The position numbers and the translations under genes were made by a program. Below, piece after piece: positions 17,495 to 24,974 of a stretch of 64,000 nucleotides of DNA. Location: positions 1,550,001-1,614,000 of the forward strand of contig NZ_JACDXU010000001.1 of the NCBI RefSeq assembly GCF_020539485.1, read 5' to 3'. The stretch is from Fulverythrobacter ferritrahens (GTDB taxonomy: Bacteria > Pseudomonadota > Alphaproteobacteria > Sphingomonadales > Sphingomonadaceae). Position 1 is the stretch's first letter; the number at the start of each line of letters is the position of its first letter. A model generated the notes under the pieces. It had not been told where the DNA came from and did not search any database. It was given only the letters and a program-made list of their open reading frames with translations.

Positions 17495-18177
17495 GAGGTT
17501 TCCCGATTATCCTGTTGGTCCAGCATGGAAATAACGGCGGCTGTATCCCGCACGTCGGCGAAATGGAGGCGCAAGCTGAGCAGCGCCGCATTATGTTCCT
17601 CTCCGCACACGGTGGCAGTCGCGTCGGAGAGGAAAATTACTTTGAATCCGCGCATGTAAGCATCGCGCGCAGTGCTTTCGCAGCAGACATTGGTGAGCGT
17701 CCCGGCCACCACCAGCATCTCGATGCCGCGCTGCCGCAGGGTCGCCTCAAGGGCACCCGAGGGGCAGGCAAAGGCACTGTAGCGATATTTGTCGAGCACC
17801 AGATCGGTGTGGAAACGCTCCATCTCCGGGTGGAGGTCGTGCGAGGGCGCTCCCGGCGTCAACGCGTCCATCGCCTCCCGCACCCTTTCGTCTGTGGGAT
17901 CATACTGCCAGGGCGCCATGGCGAGCGGTGCTTCCCCGCTCACCGTCTGGCGAGTCCAGATCACCGCACCGCCCGCCGTGCGCATGGCGCCGGCAAGGCG
18001 GTTCACATTGGGGATGATCGCCTCCGCATGGGGATTTCCGAAAATTTCCCCCTGCGCGACGAAGGCCCCCTGCATGTCCACGATCACCAGCGCGGTGCGC
18101 GCCGGATCGATCTCCCCGAATGAATTGAGCCACTTACCGCGCTCAACGGCCCATTCGGGGAGAACGACTTCATGCAT
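17491..18177 (-). CDS. Isochorismatase-fold cysteine hydrolase, first copy
   Basis: A 228-aa hydrolase with the family triad D34 (IVDMQGAF), K130 (VLDKYRYSAF) and C165 (GTLTNVCCEST). Relatives include ureidoacrylate amidohydrolase RutB, N-carbamoylsarcosine amidase and nicotinamidase, all cutting amide or carbamoyl bonds through a cysteine acyl-enzyme. ATG 18177 is chosen because the MHEVVLPEW start is family-like and overlaps the SDR stop by 8 nt; an open extension to 18276 lies inside the SDR gene. It is co-transcribed with the SDR and nitroreductase genes. The substrate is not known. Confidence 0.87.
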   Translation of the reverse strand: MHEVVLPEWAVERGKWLNSFGEIDPARTALVIVDMQGAFVAQGEIFGNPHAEAIIPNVNRLAGAMRTAGGAVIWTRQTVSGEAPLAMAPWQYDPTDERVREAMDALTPGAPSHDLHPEMERFHTDLVLDKYRYSAFACPSGALEATLRQRGIEMLVVAGTLTNVCCESTARDAYMRGFKVIFLSDATATVCGEEHNAALLSLRLHFADVRDTAAVISMLDQQDNRETS

Positions 18178-19012
18178 CAGCGTATTCCGGGTAAGCGATG
18201 GAGAGCGAATAGTTCTTCCACTTTTCCATTTCGGCGCGCAGCAGGTCGGTCTGCCCCTCGGCATAATGGAGTGCATCCTTGCCGAGCAGCAAATGGAGCG
18301 GCGGCTCCGCCTCGTCCAGCGCGGAAAGGATCGCGGCGGCGGCCAGCGCCGGGTCGCCCTTTTCCTTGCCCTGCCCTTCAGTGAGCGAACGCTTCGCGAA
18401 ATGGGCGGTGTCCTTGTAAGCCGGGATGTCCTTCGCCGCGATATGCAGCGAACCGCCGGCGAAGGCCGTGCGCATGCCGCCCGGTGCCACGTTGGTCACG
18501 CGGATGCCCATCGGGCCCACTTCCTGCGCCAGCGTCTGCCCGATGCATTCCAGCGCATATTTGCTGGCCCCATAGAGCGCCGTCCCGGCCCAGGGAGCCA
18601 GCCCGCTGACGGAGGTGATGTTCACCACATGCCCCGCCCCGCGTTCCCGCATATAGGGCAGCACCGCCTGGATCATGCCGATAGCGCCAAACACATTCAC
18701 ATCGAACAGAGCGCGCATTTCCGCCTGGGAAACTTCCTCGATCGCGCCGACCATGCCGAAACCGGCATTGTTCACCAGCCGGTCGATCCCGCCCAGCTTC
18801 TCTTCCGCCAGCGCCGCGATGCGGCCCGGAGCGTCCGGATCGCCAAAATCCAGCACCGCCGCGAATGCCTGTCCGGGAGCCAGTTCCTCGAAAGCATCGC
18901 AGCTCGCCTGACCGCGCGAGGTGCCGAACACCTTGTCCCCCCTTGCCAGGGCAGCCTTAGCCAGCTCGCGGCCCAGACCGCCGCCAATTCCCGTGATCAA
19001 CCAGTTCGTCAT
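18170..19012 (-). CDS. Short-chain dehydrogenase/reductase
   Basis: A 280-aa classical SDR. It shows the cofactor motif TGIGGGLG (residues 7-14), LDFGDPDAP near residues 54-62, NNAG at 81-84, a catalytic serine in NITSVSG (131-137) and Y147-x3-K151 in YGASK. An arginine after the glycine motif region (TSRG) suggests NADP(H) preference. It oxidises or reduces a hydroxyl/keto group in the cytoplasm. It is the first gene of a leftward three-gene unit with isochorismatase and nitroreductase, and is divergent from the ribokinase across 178 bp. The substrate is unknown. Confidence 0.88.
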   Translation of the reverse strand: MTNWLITGIGGGLGRELAKAALARGDKVFGTSRGQASCDAFEELAPGQAFAAVLDFGDPDAPGRIAALAEEKLGGIDRLVNNAGFGMVGAIEEVSQAEMRALFDVNVFGAIGMIQAVLPYMRERGAGHVVNITSVSGLAPWAGTALYGASKYALECIGQTLAQEVGPMGIRVTNVAPGGMRTAFAGGSLHIAAKDIPAYKDTAHFAKRSLTEGQGKEKGDPALAAAAILSALDEAEPPLHLLLGKDALHYAEGQTDLLRAEMEKWKNYSLSIAYPEYADA

Positions 19013-19190
19013 CTCAGATGCGCCTTTGCGATTTCATGTCCCATGCAATCTCTAGGCTCCCCCACGCAGAGCGCTTTGCACGGCAAACCGCATTTGTTGT
19101 CTGCTGGCGCATAGGAGGGGCTACCGGTTGCGATCATGTCCGGCCCGTGTTGAGGGCACTCGTAGTAATTGCGAGCGAAGGAGGGCGAGA

Positions 19191-20102
19191 ATGGCGGTTC
19201 AGGTGGTAGGATCAATCAATGTTGACCTGATCCAGTCGGTCGAAGGCCTGCCGCGCCCGGGCGAGACGGTGCTGTCATTCCGCTCGACAAGGCTTCCCGG
19301 CGGCAAGGGTGCCAATCAGGCCGTGGCCGCCGCGCGTATGGGTGCGCCTACCCGCATGACCGGCGCCGTGGGCACTGACGAGGGCGGCGAATGGATGCGC
19401 CGCCTGTTGCAGGAACACGGCGTGGAAACGGACGGCATCCGGTCGCTCGAAGACTATTCCACGGGGCTTGCCCTGATCGCGGTGGATTGCAGCGGCGAGA
19501 ACCAGATCATAGTCAATTCCGGCGCGAATGAGGCGGTGGAGCCATTCCATATCGGCGCGCTGGCGCAGGATGCGCGCGCCCTGCTGGCCCAGCTCGAAAT
19601 CAAGGCCGACACCGTGCGCGCCCTGTTCACTACCCCCGGCGCGGAAGATCGTATCCGCATCCTGAATGCTGCTCCCGCCTTGCCCGAAGCGCATGGTCTG
19701 TTCGAGCATACGGACATATTGATCGTTAACCAGCACGAGCTGGCGCATTATGTGGCACTGGACGTCGCGCCCGAGACTGCTGAGGAAGCCTTGGTGGCAC
19801 GCAAGCTGATCAGCCGCCCCGATCAGGTGGTGATCGTCACGCTCGGCGCGCTGGGCGCCGTTGCCGTCTGGCAAGACCGGCATTTCCATGCCCCCGCCCT
19901 ATCCGTCAACCCCGTCGACACGATTGGCGCGGGCGACTGTTTCTGCGGCGCACTGGCCGCGCTGCTGGATGCCGGGGAAACGATCGAATCCGCCCTGCCC
20001 CTGGCCAATGCCGCCGCCGCGCTCTGCACCCAGAAGGAAGGCGCCATCCCCGCCATGCCCTCGCGCAGCGAGGCGGAAGCGGCGCTGACGGGTGGGGTGT
20101 GA
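19191..20102 (+). CDS. rbsK: Ribokinase (PfkB-family sugar kinase)
   Basis: A 303-aa kinase with PfkB signature 1 GGKGANQAVAAARMG (from residue 37) and signature 2 DTIGAGDCFCG with catalytic base D249. The opening VVGSINVDLIQSVEGLPRPGET is the ribokinase form. It phosphorylates D-ribose, or a related pentose, to the 5-phosphate. ATG 19191 follows GAAGGAGGGCGAG. No ribose ABC transporter or rbsD lies nearby; the next gene on the same strand is the RutA-like monooxygenase. The kinase may therefore handle ribose or a pentitol-derived sugar released in this pathway. Confidence 0.85.
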   Translation: MAVQVVGSINVDLIQSVEGLPRPGETVLSFRSTRLPGGKGANQAVAAARMGAPTRMTGAVGTDEGGEWMRRLLQEHGVETDGIRSLEDYSTGLALIAVDCSGENQIIVNSGANEAVEPFHIGALAQDARALLAQLEIKADTVRALFTTPGAEDRIRILNAAPALPEAHGLFEHTDILIVNQHELAHYVALDVAPETAEEALVARKLISRPDQVVIVTLGALGAVAVWQDRHFHAPALSVNPVDTIGAGDCFCGALAALLDAGETIESALPLANAAAALCTQKEGAIPAMPSRSEAEAALTGGV

Positions 20103-20125
20103 GCTAGCATTACCCTACCCACCAT

Positions 20126-20196
20126 CGTCATTCCCGCGCAGGCGGGAACCCAGCGGCAACCGCTGAATCTGGATTCCCGCCTGCGCGGGAATGACG
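20126..20196. repeat. Composite inverted repeat, two CGTCATTCCCGC copies
   Basis: CGTCATTCCCGCGCAGGCGG at 20126-20145 faces an inverted copy ending CGCGGGAATGACG at 20196. Each copy also has a small internal hairpin. The whole can fold as one long stem. It lies in the gap between ribokinase and the RutA-like gene and shares its core with the repeat at 8938-8983. Confidence 0.75.
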
Positions 20197-20382
20197 AAGG
20201 TAAGCGAGTAGAGGCCTCATCCAACCCACCACGCGTCTCGGGCCTTTGCAGAGCAAGCCCGCTTCCTCTCGTCAACGGAACACGCAGCAGGCCCGCCAAA
20301 TTAAATTACGCCCCCGATCAAGATCGCCCGCACACAAGGCATAAGTTCGGCTCCGTCATCAGAAATACGGAATCGAAGAGAT

Positions 20383-21507
20383 ATGAGCGAGCTTGAGCAC
20401 ACGCCCTTCGGGTTGCCATCCGATACTGGTGGCAAGGATCTGGGTGTTTTCCTGCCGATTGCGAATGGCGGCTGGATCATGTCCAGAAACAAGCCCGAGA
20501 TCGACGGATCTTACGATTATTGCCGGTCCTCCGCCGTTCTGGCCGAGCAGCACGGGCTGGATTTCGCCATGGCGATGGCCAAGTTCCGTGGTTACGGTGG
20601 CGAGACCCGGCATTGGGACGAACAGCTGGATTCCTTCCTCACTGTCGCCGGCATTGCCGAGGCGACCAGCAAGGTGAAGGTCTGGGGCACGATCCACACC
20701 CTTCTCCAGAACCCCGCCGTCGCCGCCAAGATGGTCGCCACGCTGGACCAGATCAGCCACGGCCGCTCCGGCCTCAATGTGGTCACCGGCTCCTATCGCG
20801 GAGAGTTCGACCAGATGGGCGCATGGCCCGAAAATGTCGGACACGATCAGCGATACGATCTCGCCCAGGAATGGATCAGGGCGATCAAAGGCCTGTGGAG
20901 CGAGGACAGCGTCACCCAGCATGGTGATTACTTCCATCTGGAAGATTGCCACAGCTGGCCCAAGCCCTCCACGCGCCCCTTCCTGGTCTGCGCGGGCACG
21001 TCAAAGCAGGGCATGGCATTCACTTCGGCCGAGATGGACGCGATTTTCCTCTATGGCGGCCAGCACGAGAAGCTGAAGCGCGAGAGCGAAGCGGCCAAGG
21101 CTGATGCCGCCGCCGTCGGCCGCTCCATCCGAACCTATTCCATGCTGACCGTGGTGTTCGGTGAAACCGACGCCGAGGCTGAAGAGAAAGTCCAGGCGAT
21201 CCGCGAAGGCTTCGACGAGGGCGCGCTGGCAGGCATGATGCGCGCCTATGGCTTCCTCGACAGCGAGATCGGCAAGGAAAACGATTTCACCCGCAAGGCC
21301 CGTTCCGGCTTCATGGCGCCGCATGTCGCCGGATCGCCCGAGACGGTGCTGGCCTATCTCACCGATCTGTTCGAGATTTCCGGCTCTGACGGGCTGATGC
21401 TGATCTTCGACGATTATCTGAAGGGCATTCCCACTTTCGGTGAGAAAGTGTTGCCCGCCCTGCGCGAACGCTTCCCTGCGGGGGAGAAGGTAACGGTGCA
21501 TGGCTGA
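20383..21507 (+). CDS. Luciferase-like flavin-dependent monooxygenase, RutA-like
   Basis: A 374-aa TIM-barrel monooxygenase. From memory it matches E. coli RutA through the core: GVFLPIANGGWIMS, AMAKFRGYGGETRHWDEQLDSF, LDQISHGRSGLNVVTG, EFDQMGAWP and the late LMLIFDDYLKGI. RutA uses FMNH2 and O2 to open the uracil ring at an amide; relatives include other flavin-N5-oxide enzymes, and a related-looking class acts as riboflavin lyase. It overlaps the RutB-like gene by 8 nt. RutC, RutD and the flavin reductase RutF are not nearby, and a ribokinase precedes it, so uracil need not be the substrate. Confidence 0.85.
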   Translation: MSELEHTPFGLPSDTGGKDLGVFLPIANGGWIMSRNKPEIDGSYDYCRSSAVLAEQHGLDFAMAMAKFRGYGGETRHWDEQLDSFLTVAGIAEATSKVKVWGTIHTLLQNPAVAAKMVATLDQISHGRSGLNVVTGSYRGEFDQMGAWPENVGHDQRYDLAQEWIRAIKGLWSEDSVTQHGDYFHLEDCHSWPKPSTRPFLVCAGTSKQGMAFTSAEMDAIFLYGGQHEKLKRESEAAKADAAAVGRSIRTYSMLTVVFGETDAEAEEKVQAIREGFDEGALAGMMRAYGFLDSEIGKENDFTRKARSGFMAPHVAGSPETVLAYLTDLFEISGSDGLMLIFDDYLKGIPTFGEKVLPALRERFPAGEKVTVHG

Positions 21508-22189
21508 GGGCGCTGCCGGACTGCCGCATCTCGACGCGGCGACGCTCGCCCCGATGATCGACCCGGCGAAGACCGCGCTGGTAGTAGTGGACATCCAGAA
21601 CGACTTCGCCGGGCCATCCGGTCTGCTGAAGCGCGTGGGCGTGGACATGACCTTGGCGGAGGCCGCGATCGACCGGATCGAGGCGATCATTCCCGCCGCG
21701 CGCAAGGCCGGCGCCACGCTGGCCTTCATGCGCGTGGTGACCGAGCCGGAAACGGATTCCGATGCGCTCAAGGCGCTCTACGCCCGCAAGGGCCGCCCCG
21801 GCGGGCAGGCGATCTGCCGCACGGAAGACGGCGGGGCCGATTATTACCGCGTTTCGCCCGAGCCGGGCGATATCGAAATCGCCAAACTGCTCTACGACAG
21901 TTTTCACGGCACCGATCTGGAAGACCAGTTGCGCGCAAGGGGCATCGATACGCTGGTGATGACCGGCATTGCCACCGATTGCTGCGTCGATGCCACGACC
22001 CGCGCGGGCTTCCACCGCGGTTTTCACGTTTTCGTCGTCTCCGATGCCTGCGCTTCCTATGAGGAAGACCTGCATCTGGGGGCGCTCAAGGTTCTGCATA
22101 AGAATTGCGCCCTGCTGACCACAAGCGATGCGCTGGTGGCAGCTTGGAGCGGGGCCGGTCCGGATAGTACGCAAGGAGCACCGCAATGA
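21500..22189 (+). CDS. Isochorismatase-fold amidohydrolase, RutB-like
   Basis: A 229-aa hydrolase with triad D31 (VVVDIQNDF), K129 (EIAKLLYDSFHGT) and C161 (TDCCVDATTRAG). The lysine spacing to the following T matches RutB as I remember it. RutB hydrolyses ureidoacrylate, the RutA product, releasing carbamate. The gene overlaps both neighbours (8 nt with the monooxygenase, 4 nt with the MFS gene), so the three products are probably made together. By analogy it should hydrolyse the ring-opened acyl-urea or amide product of the monooxygenase. It is clearly different from the first isochorismatase copy at 17491-18177. Confidence 0.87.
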   Translation: MAEGAAGLPHLDAATLAPMIDPAKTALVVVDIQNDFAGPSGLLKRVGVDMTLAEAAIDRIEAIIPAARKAGATLAFMRVVTEPETDSDALKALYARKGRPGGQAICRTEDGGADYYRVSPEPGDIEIAKLLYDSFHGTDLEDQLRARGIDTLVMTGIATDCCVDATTRAGFHRGFHVFVVSDACASYEEDLHLGALKVLHKNCALLTTSDALVAAWSGAGPDSTQGAPQ

Positions 22190-23439
22190 CGGGGTTTTTC
22201 GACAGCCGTCGCCAGATGGGCGTGCTCGCGGCCGCAACCACGGGCAGTGTGCTTTCCACCACGGCCACAGTTCACGCCGTCTTCGGAACGTTCCTTGTCC
22301 CCCTGTCGGAGAATTTCGGCTGGAGCCGGGCGAGCATTTCGGCGGTGATGGCGATCATCGCCATATCCTGCGCAATAACCTATCCGCTGGCGGGCCGTTA
22401 TTCCGACAAGCATGGATCGCGCAGGATGATCCTGTTCGGCAACGTCGCGCTGGGCCTGTCCATCGGGGCACTGGCTCTGACCAGCGGCAGCCTTGCCCAG
22501 TTCTATCTCACTTTCCTGGCCATTGGCATTTTCGGGGCCCTGCCGAGCACCGCCATGTTCGCAAAGCTGGTGGCTGAATGGTTCGATCGGAACCGCGGCA
22601 CTGCGATGGGCTTCAGCTCCGGCTTCGGCAATGGGCTCGGCTCGACGATCATGCCCATCGTCGCGGCCGTTCTGGTCTCTACCCTCGGTTGGCGGGCTGG
22701 CTATCTTGGCATTGCCGCACTGATCCTGCTGGTGGGCTTTCCGGTATTCTATTTCCTGCTGCATGACGTTCCCAGCCGCAGCGATCCGGTTACGCAGGCC
22801 GAGGCTGGTGCGAAGCTGGAGGGGGTATCTCTCAAGGAAGCAATGCGCGTTCCGGCCTTCTGGCTGCTGATGGCCGCCATCGCCGCGGGCGGCGGCATTT
22901 CCACCGCCATCCTCAGCCACGTGGTGCCGATCGTGGGCGATCGCGGCTTCAGCCTGGGCGTGGGCACGGCGGTGGTCAGCGTCTTTGCCCTGTCCGCCTC
23001 CGCCTGGCAGGTCGCCAGCGGGCGGATGCTCGACAAGGTCAACACGCCCCGGATCGTCGTGCCGATGTATGCGCTGGCCATCCCCGGCCTGTTCCTACTG
23101 GAATATGGCGCTTCGGTGCCGATGCTGGTGGCTGGCGGCGCGTGCCTGGGGCTTGCGCTGGGTGCGCAATTCGGCGCCCTGCCCTTCTTCATCGCCCGCT
23201 ATTTCGGTCTGCGCCATTTCGGCGCGATCCTGGGCGTGATGTATTCCGCAGTGATCGCCGGACAGGGCATCACGCCGGTCCTGCTGGACGCTGCCTTCGA
23301 CGTGCAAGGCAGCTATCGCGACGCGATCCTGGTCTCGATGGCGGTCATGGGCCTGGGCAGCTTGCTGCTGTTCCTGCTGCCTTCCTATCGCGGGGAACGG
23401 GCCGCTCCGGCTCCCGGCGCGATGGCCGTGGCCCATTGA
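22186..23439 (+). CDS. MFS transporter, first copy
   Basis: A 417-aa inner-membrane protein with twelve predicted hydrophobic segments. A loop 2-3 motif like GRYSDKHGSRRM marks the major facilitator superfamily. The overall look (SENFGWSRASISAVMAI near the start) recalls the oxalate/monocarboxylate type of MFS. Its ATG overlaps the RutB-like stop (ATGA), placing it firmly in that operon, so it likely imports the pathway substrate or exports a product. Substrate specificity cannot be read from the sequence. Confidence 0.87.
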   Translation: MTGFFDSRRQMGVLAAATTGSVLSTTATVHAVFGTFLVPLSENFGWSRASISAVMAIIAISCAITYPLAGRYSDKHGSRRMILFGNVALGLSIGALALTSGSLAQFYLTFLAIGIFGALPSTAMFAKLVAEWFDRNRGTAMGFSSGFGNGLGSTIMPIVAAVLVSTLGWRAGYLGIAALILLVGFPVFYFLLHDVPSRSDPVTQAEAGAKLEGVSLKEAMRVPAFWLLMAAIAAGGGISTAILSHVVPIVGDRGFSLGVGTAVVSVFALSASAWQVASGRMLDKVNTPRIVVPMYALAIPGLFLLEYGASVPMLVAGGACLGLALGAQFGALPFFIARYFGLRHFGAILGVMYSAVIAGQGITPVLLDAAFDVQGSYRDAILVSMAVMGLGSLLLFLLPSYRGERAAPAPGAMAVAH

Positions 23440-23542
23440 GGGTTCCCCCGCTGCAAAGGGTGAGGGCGCGGGCGATCAAGACTCAAAGGCTGCCGCTCTT
23501 CATTCTGCCCCAATAGGTTCTGCGAGAAAGAGGGCTTCTGCC

Positions 23543-24775
23543 ATGACATTCGACGGCCGGTTGAAATACCTGGTTCTTGGCGCGTTGGCGCTGCTCTTCT
23601 TCATTCTCAACGCCTGCACGTTCAACGGCTTGGGCGTAGTCCTTCCCTATATGGTGGAGGAATTGGGCTGGGGCTGGGGAACCGCGGGGATCGGCTTTAC
23701 CCTGCTGGGAATCGCCTGCGGCCTTTCCGGCCTGATCCCCGCCCTGCTGATCCGCAAGTTCGGCGTCTCGCGCACCATGCTGACAGGCGGCACCGTGCTG
23801 TTCAGCGGCTTCGGTTGCCTCGCGCTGACTACCAACGCGCCGATCTATTTCCTCGGCACTGTCCTGCTCGGCATCGGTTTCGCGATCTGCGGCCAGGTTC
23901 CCGCCGTCAACGTGATTTCCCACTCTTTCAAGAAGCACTCCACTGCGATGGGCTTCTATTTCACCGTGGGCGGCCTCGGCTCCGTCGCAGGCCCGCTGAT
24001 TGCCTATGCGACGCAGGAAATCACCAATGAATGGCGCCTGTTCTGGGGGGGCGCGGCGATTGCGGCCCTGCTGCTCTCGGTGTTCACCTCCGCCGTCACC
24101 GCCAATCGCTGGAACAACAAGGACGCCGGCAAGAAGTCTGCGGCAAGTGACGCAGCCACCGGCTGGAACGTTCGCGCCGCCATGCGCACGCCGCAATATT
24201 ACGTGATCGTGGGCGCCTATACCTCGCTGCTGCTGATCAGCACCACCGTACATGGCTTTGCAGTGCAGCACCTGTCCGACAGCGGGCTTGGCATGGGTGG
24301 CGCGGCCACGGTGATGAGCGCCCTTGCCCTGATCAGCGCCGGTGCCTCCGCTGTAGCGGGTGTCGCCGGTGAGAAGATGAAGCCCCGGGCCCTTTCCATG
24401 CTCTCTCTGGCAACCGCCATCATCGGCGTTCTGGCCCTGATGGGCGGCAGCAACCCCGTGGCGATCGGCATTGCCACACTCGGCCTGGGGATTGGCATCG
24501 GCTTCAGCTATGTCAGCGTGGCCATGCTGCTGCTCGACGTGTTCGGCAAGCGCCCCAACCTGGAACTCTATTCCACGATGAGCCTGATCTCCACTTCGGC
24601 GGCGATCGGCCCGGCATTGGGCGGCTTCGCCCGCGACCAGCTGGGCAGCTTCGGCCTGGTTTTCCTGGTCTGCGGGTTGATCGGCACGGCCTTCCTGATG
24701 GCGCTCCTGCTCTTCAAGCGCCCCACCCAGCCGGGTGAAGACCTGGAGAGCGACGCGAAGCTCGCCACGGCTTGA
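23543..24775 (+). CDS. MFS transporter, second copy
   Basis: A 410-aa twelve-segment inner-membrane carrier, starting MTFDGRLKYLVLGALALLFF and with VVLPYMVEELGWGWGTAGIGF, the same EELGW-type helix-2 region found in the first MFS protein. It follows that gene by 103 bp on the same strand and precedes the AraC-acetamidase fusion gene. The two carriers are distant relatives, not a recent duplication. A role in uptake of the compound degraded by this island is likely from context only. Confidence 0.87.
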   Translation: MTFDGRLKYLVLGALALLFFILNACTFNGLGVVLPYMVEELGWGWGTAGIGFTLLGIACGLSGLIPALLIRKFGVSRTMLTGGTVLFSGFGCLALTTNAPIYFLGTVLLGIGFAICGQVPAVNVISHSFKKHSTAMGFYFTVGGLGSVAGPLIAYATQEITNEWRLFWGGAAIAALLLSVFTSAVTANRWNNKDAGKKSAASDAATGWNVRAAMRTPQYYVIVGAYTSLLLISTTVHGFAVQHLSDSGLGMGGAATVMSALALISAGASAVAGVAGEKMKPRALSMLSLATAIIGVLALMGGSNPVAIGIATLGLGIGIGFSYVSVAMLLLDVFGKRPNLELYSTMSLISTSAAIGPALGGFARDQLGSFGLVFLVCGLIGTAFLMALLLFKRPTQPGEDLESDAKLATA

Positions 24776-24974
24776 ACGCGGCTGCTGACGGCGACCATTT
24801 ACCAGCTGACCGCGCCCATCGGACGGGCGGGCGCGGTCAGCAAGGACACACAAAATCACCATTCTGACACACTATCCGAATGGCCAGTTGACGCACGGCC
24901 TCCGAAATATCACTTAAGCGTGCATAAGAGACACGCCGGGAGAGGGGCCCGTCCAGCATTATAGAGAGCCCCCG

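Noticed and set aside
20383-22189. A complete Rut pyrimidine operon
   Set aside because: Only RutA-like and RutB-like genes are present. RutC, RutD, RutF and RutG-type genes are missing, so I did not name it a rut operon.
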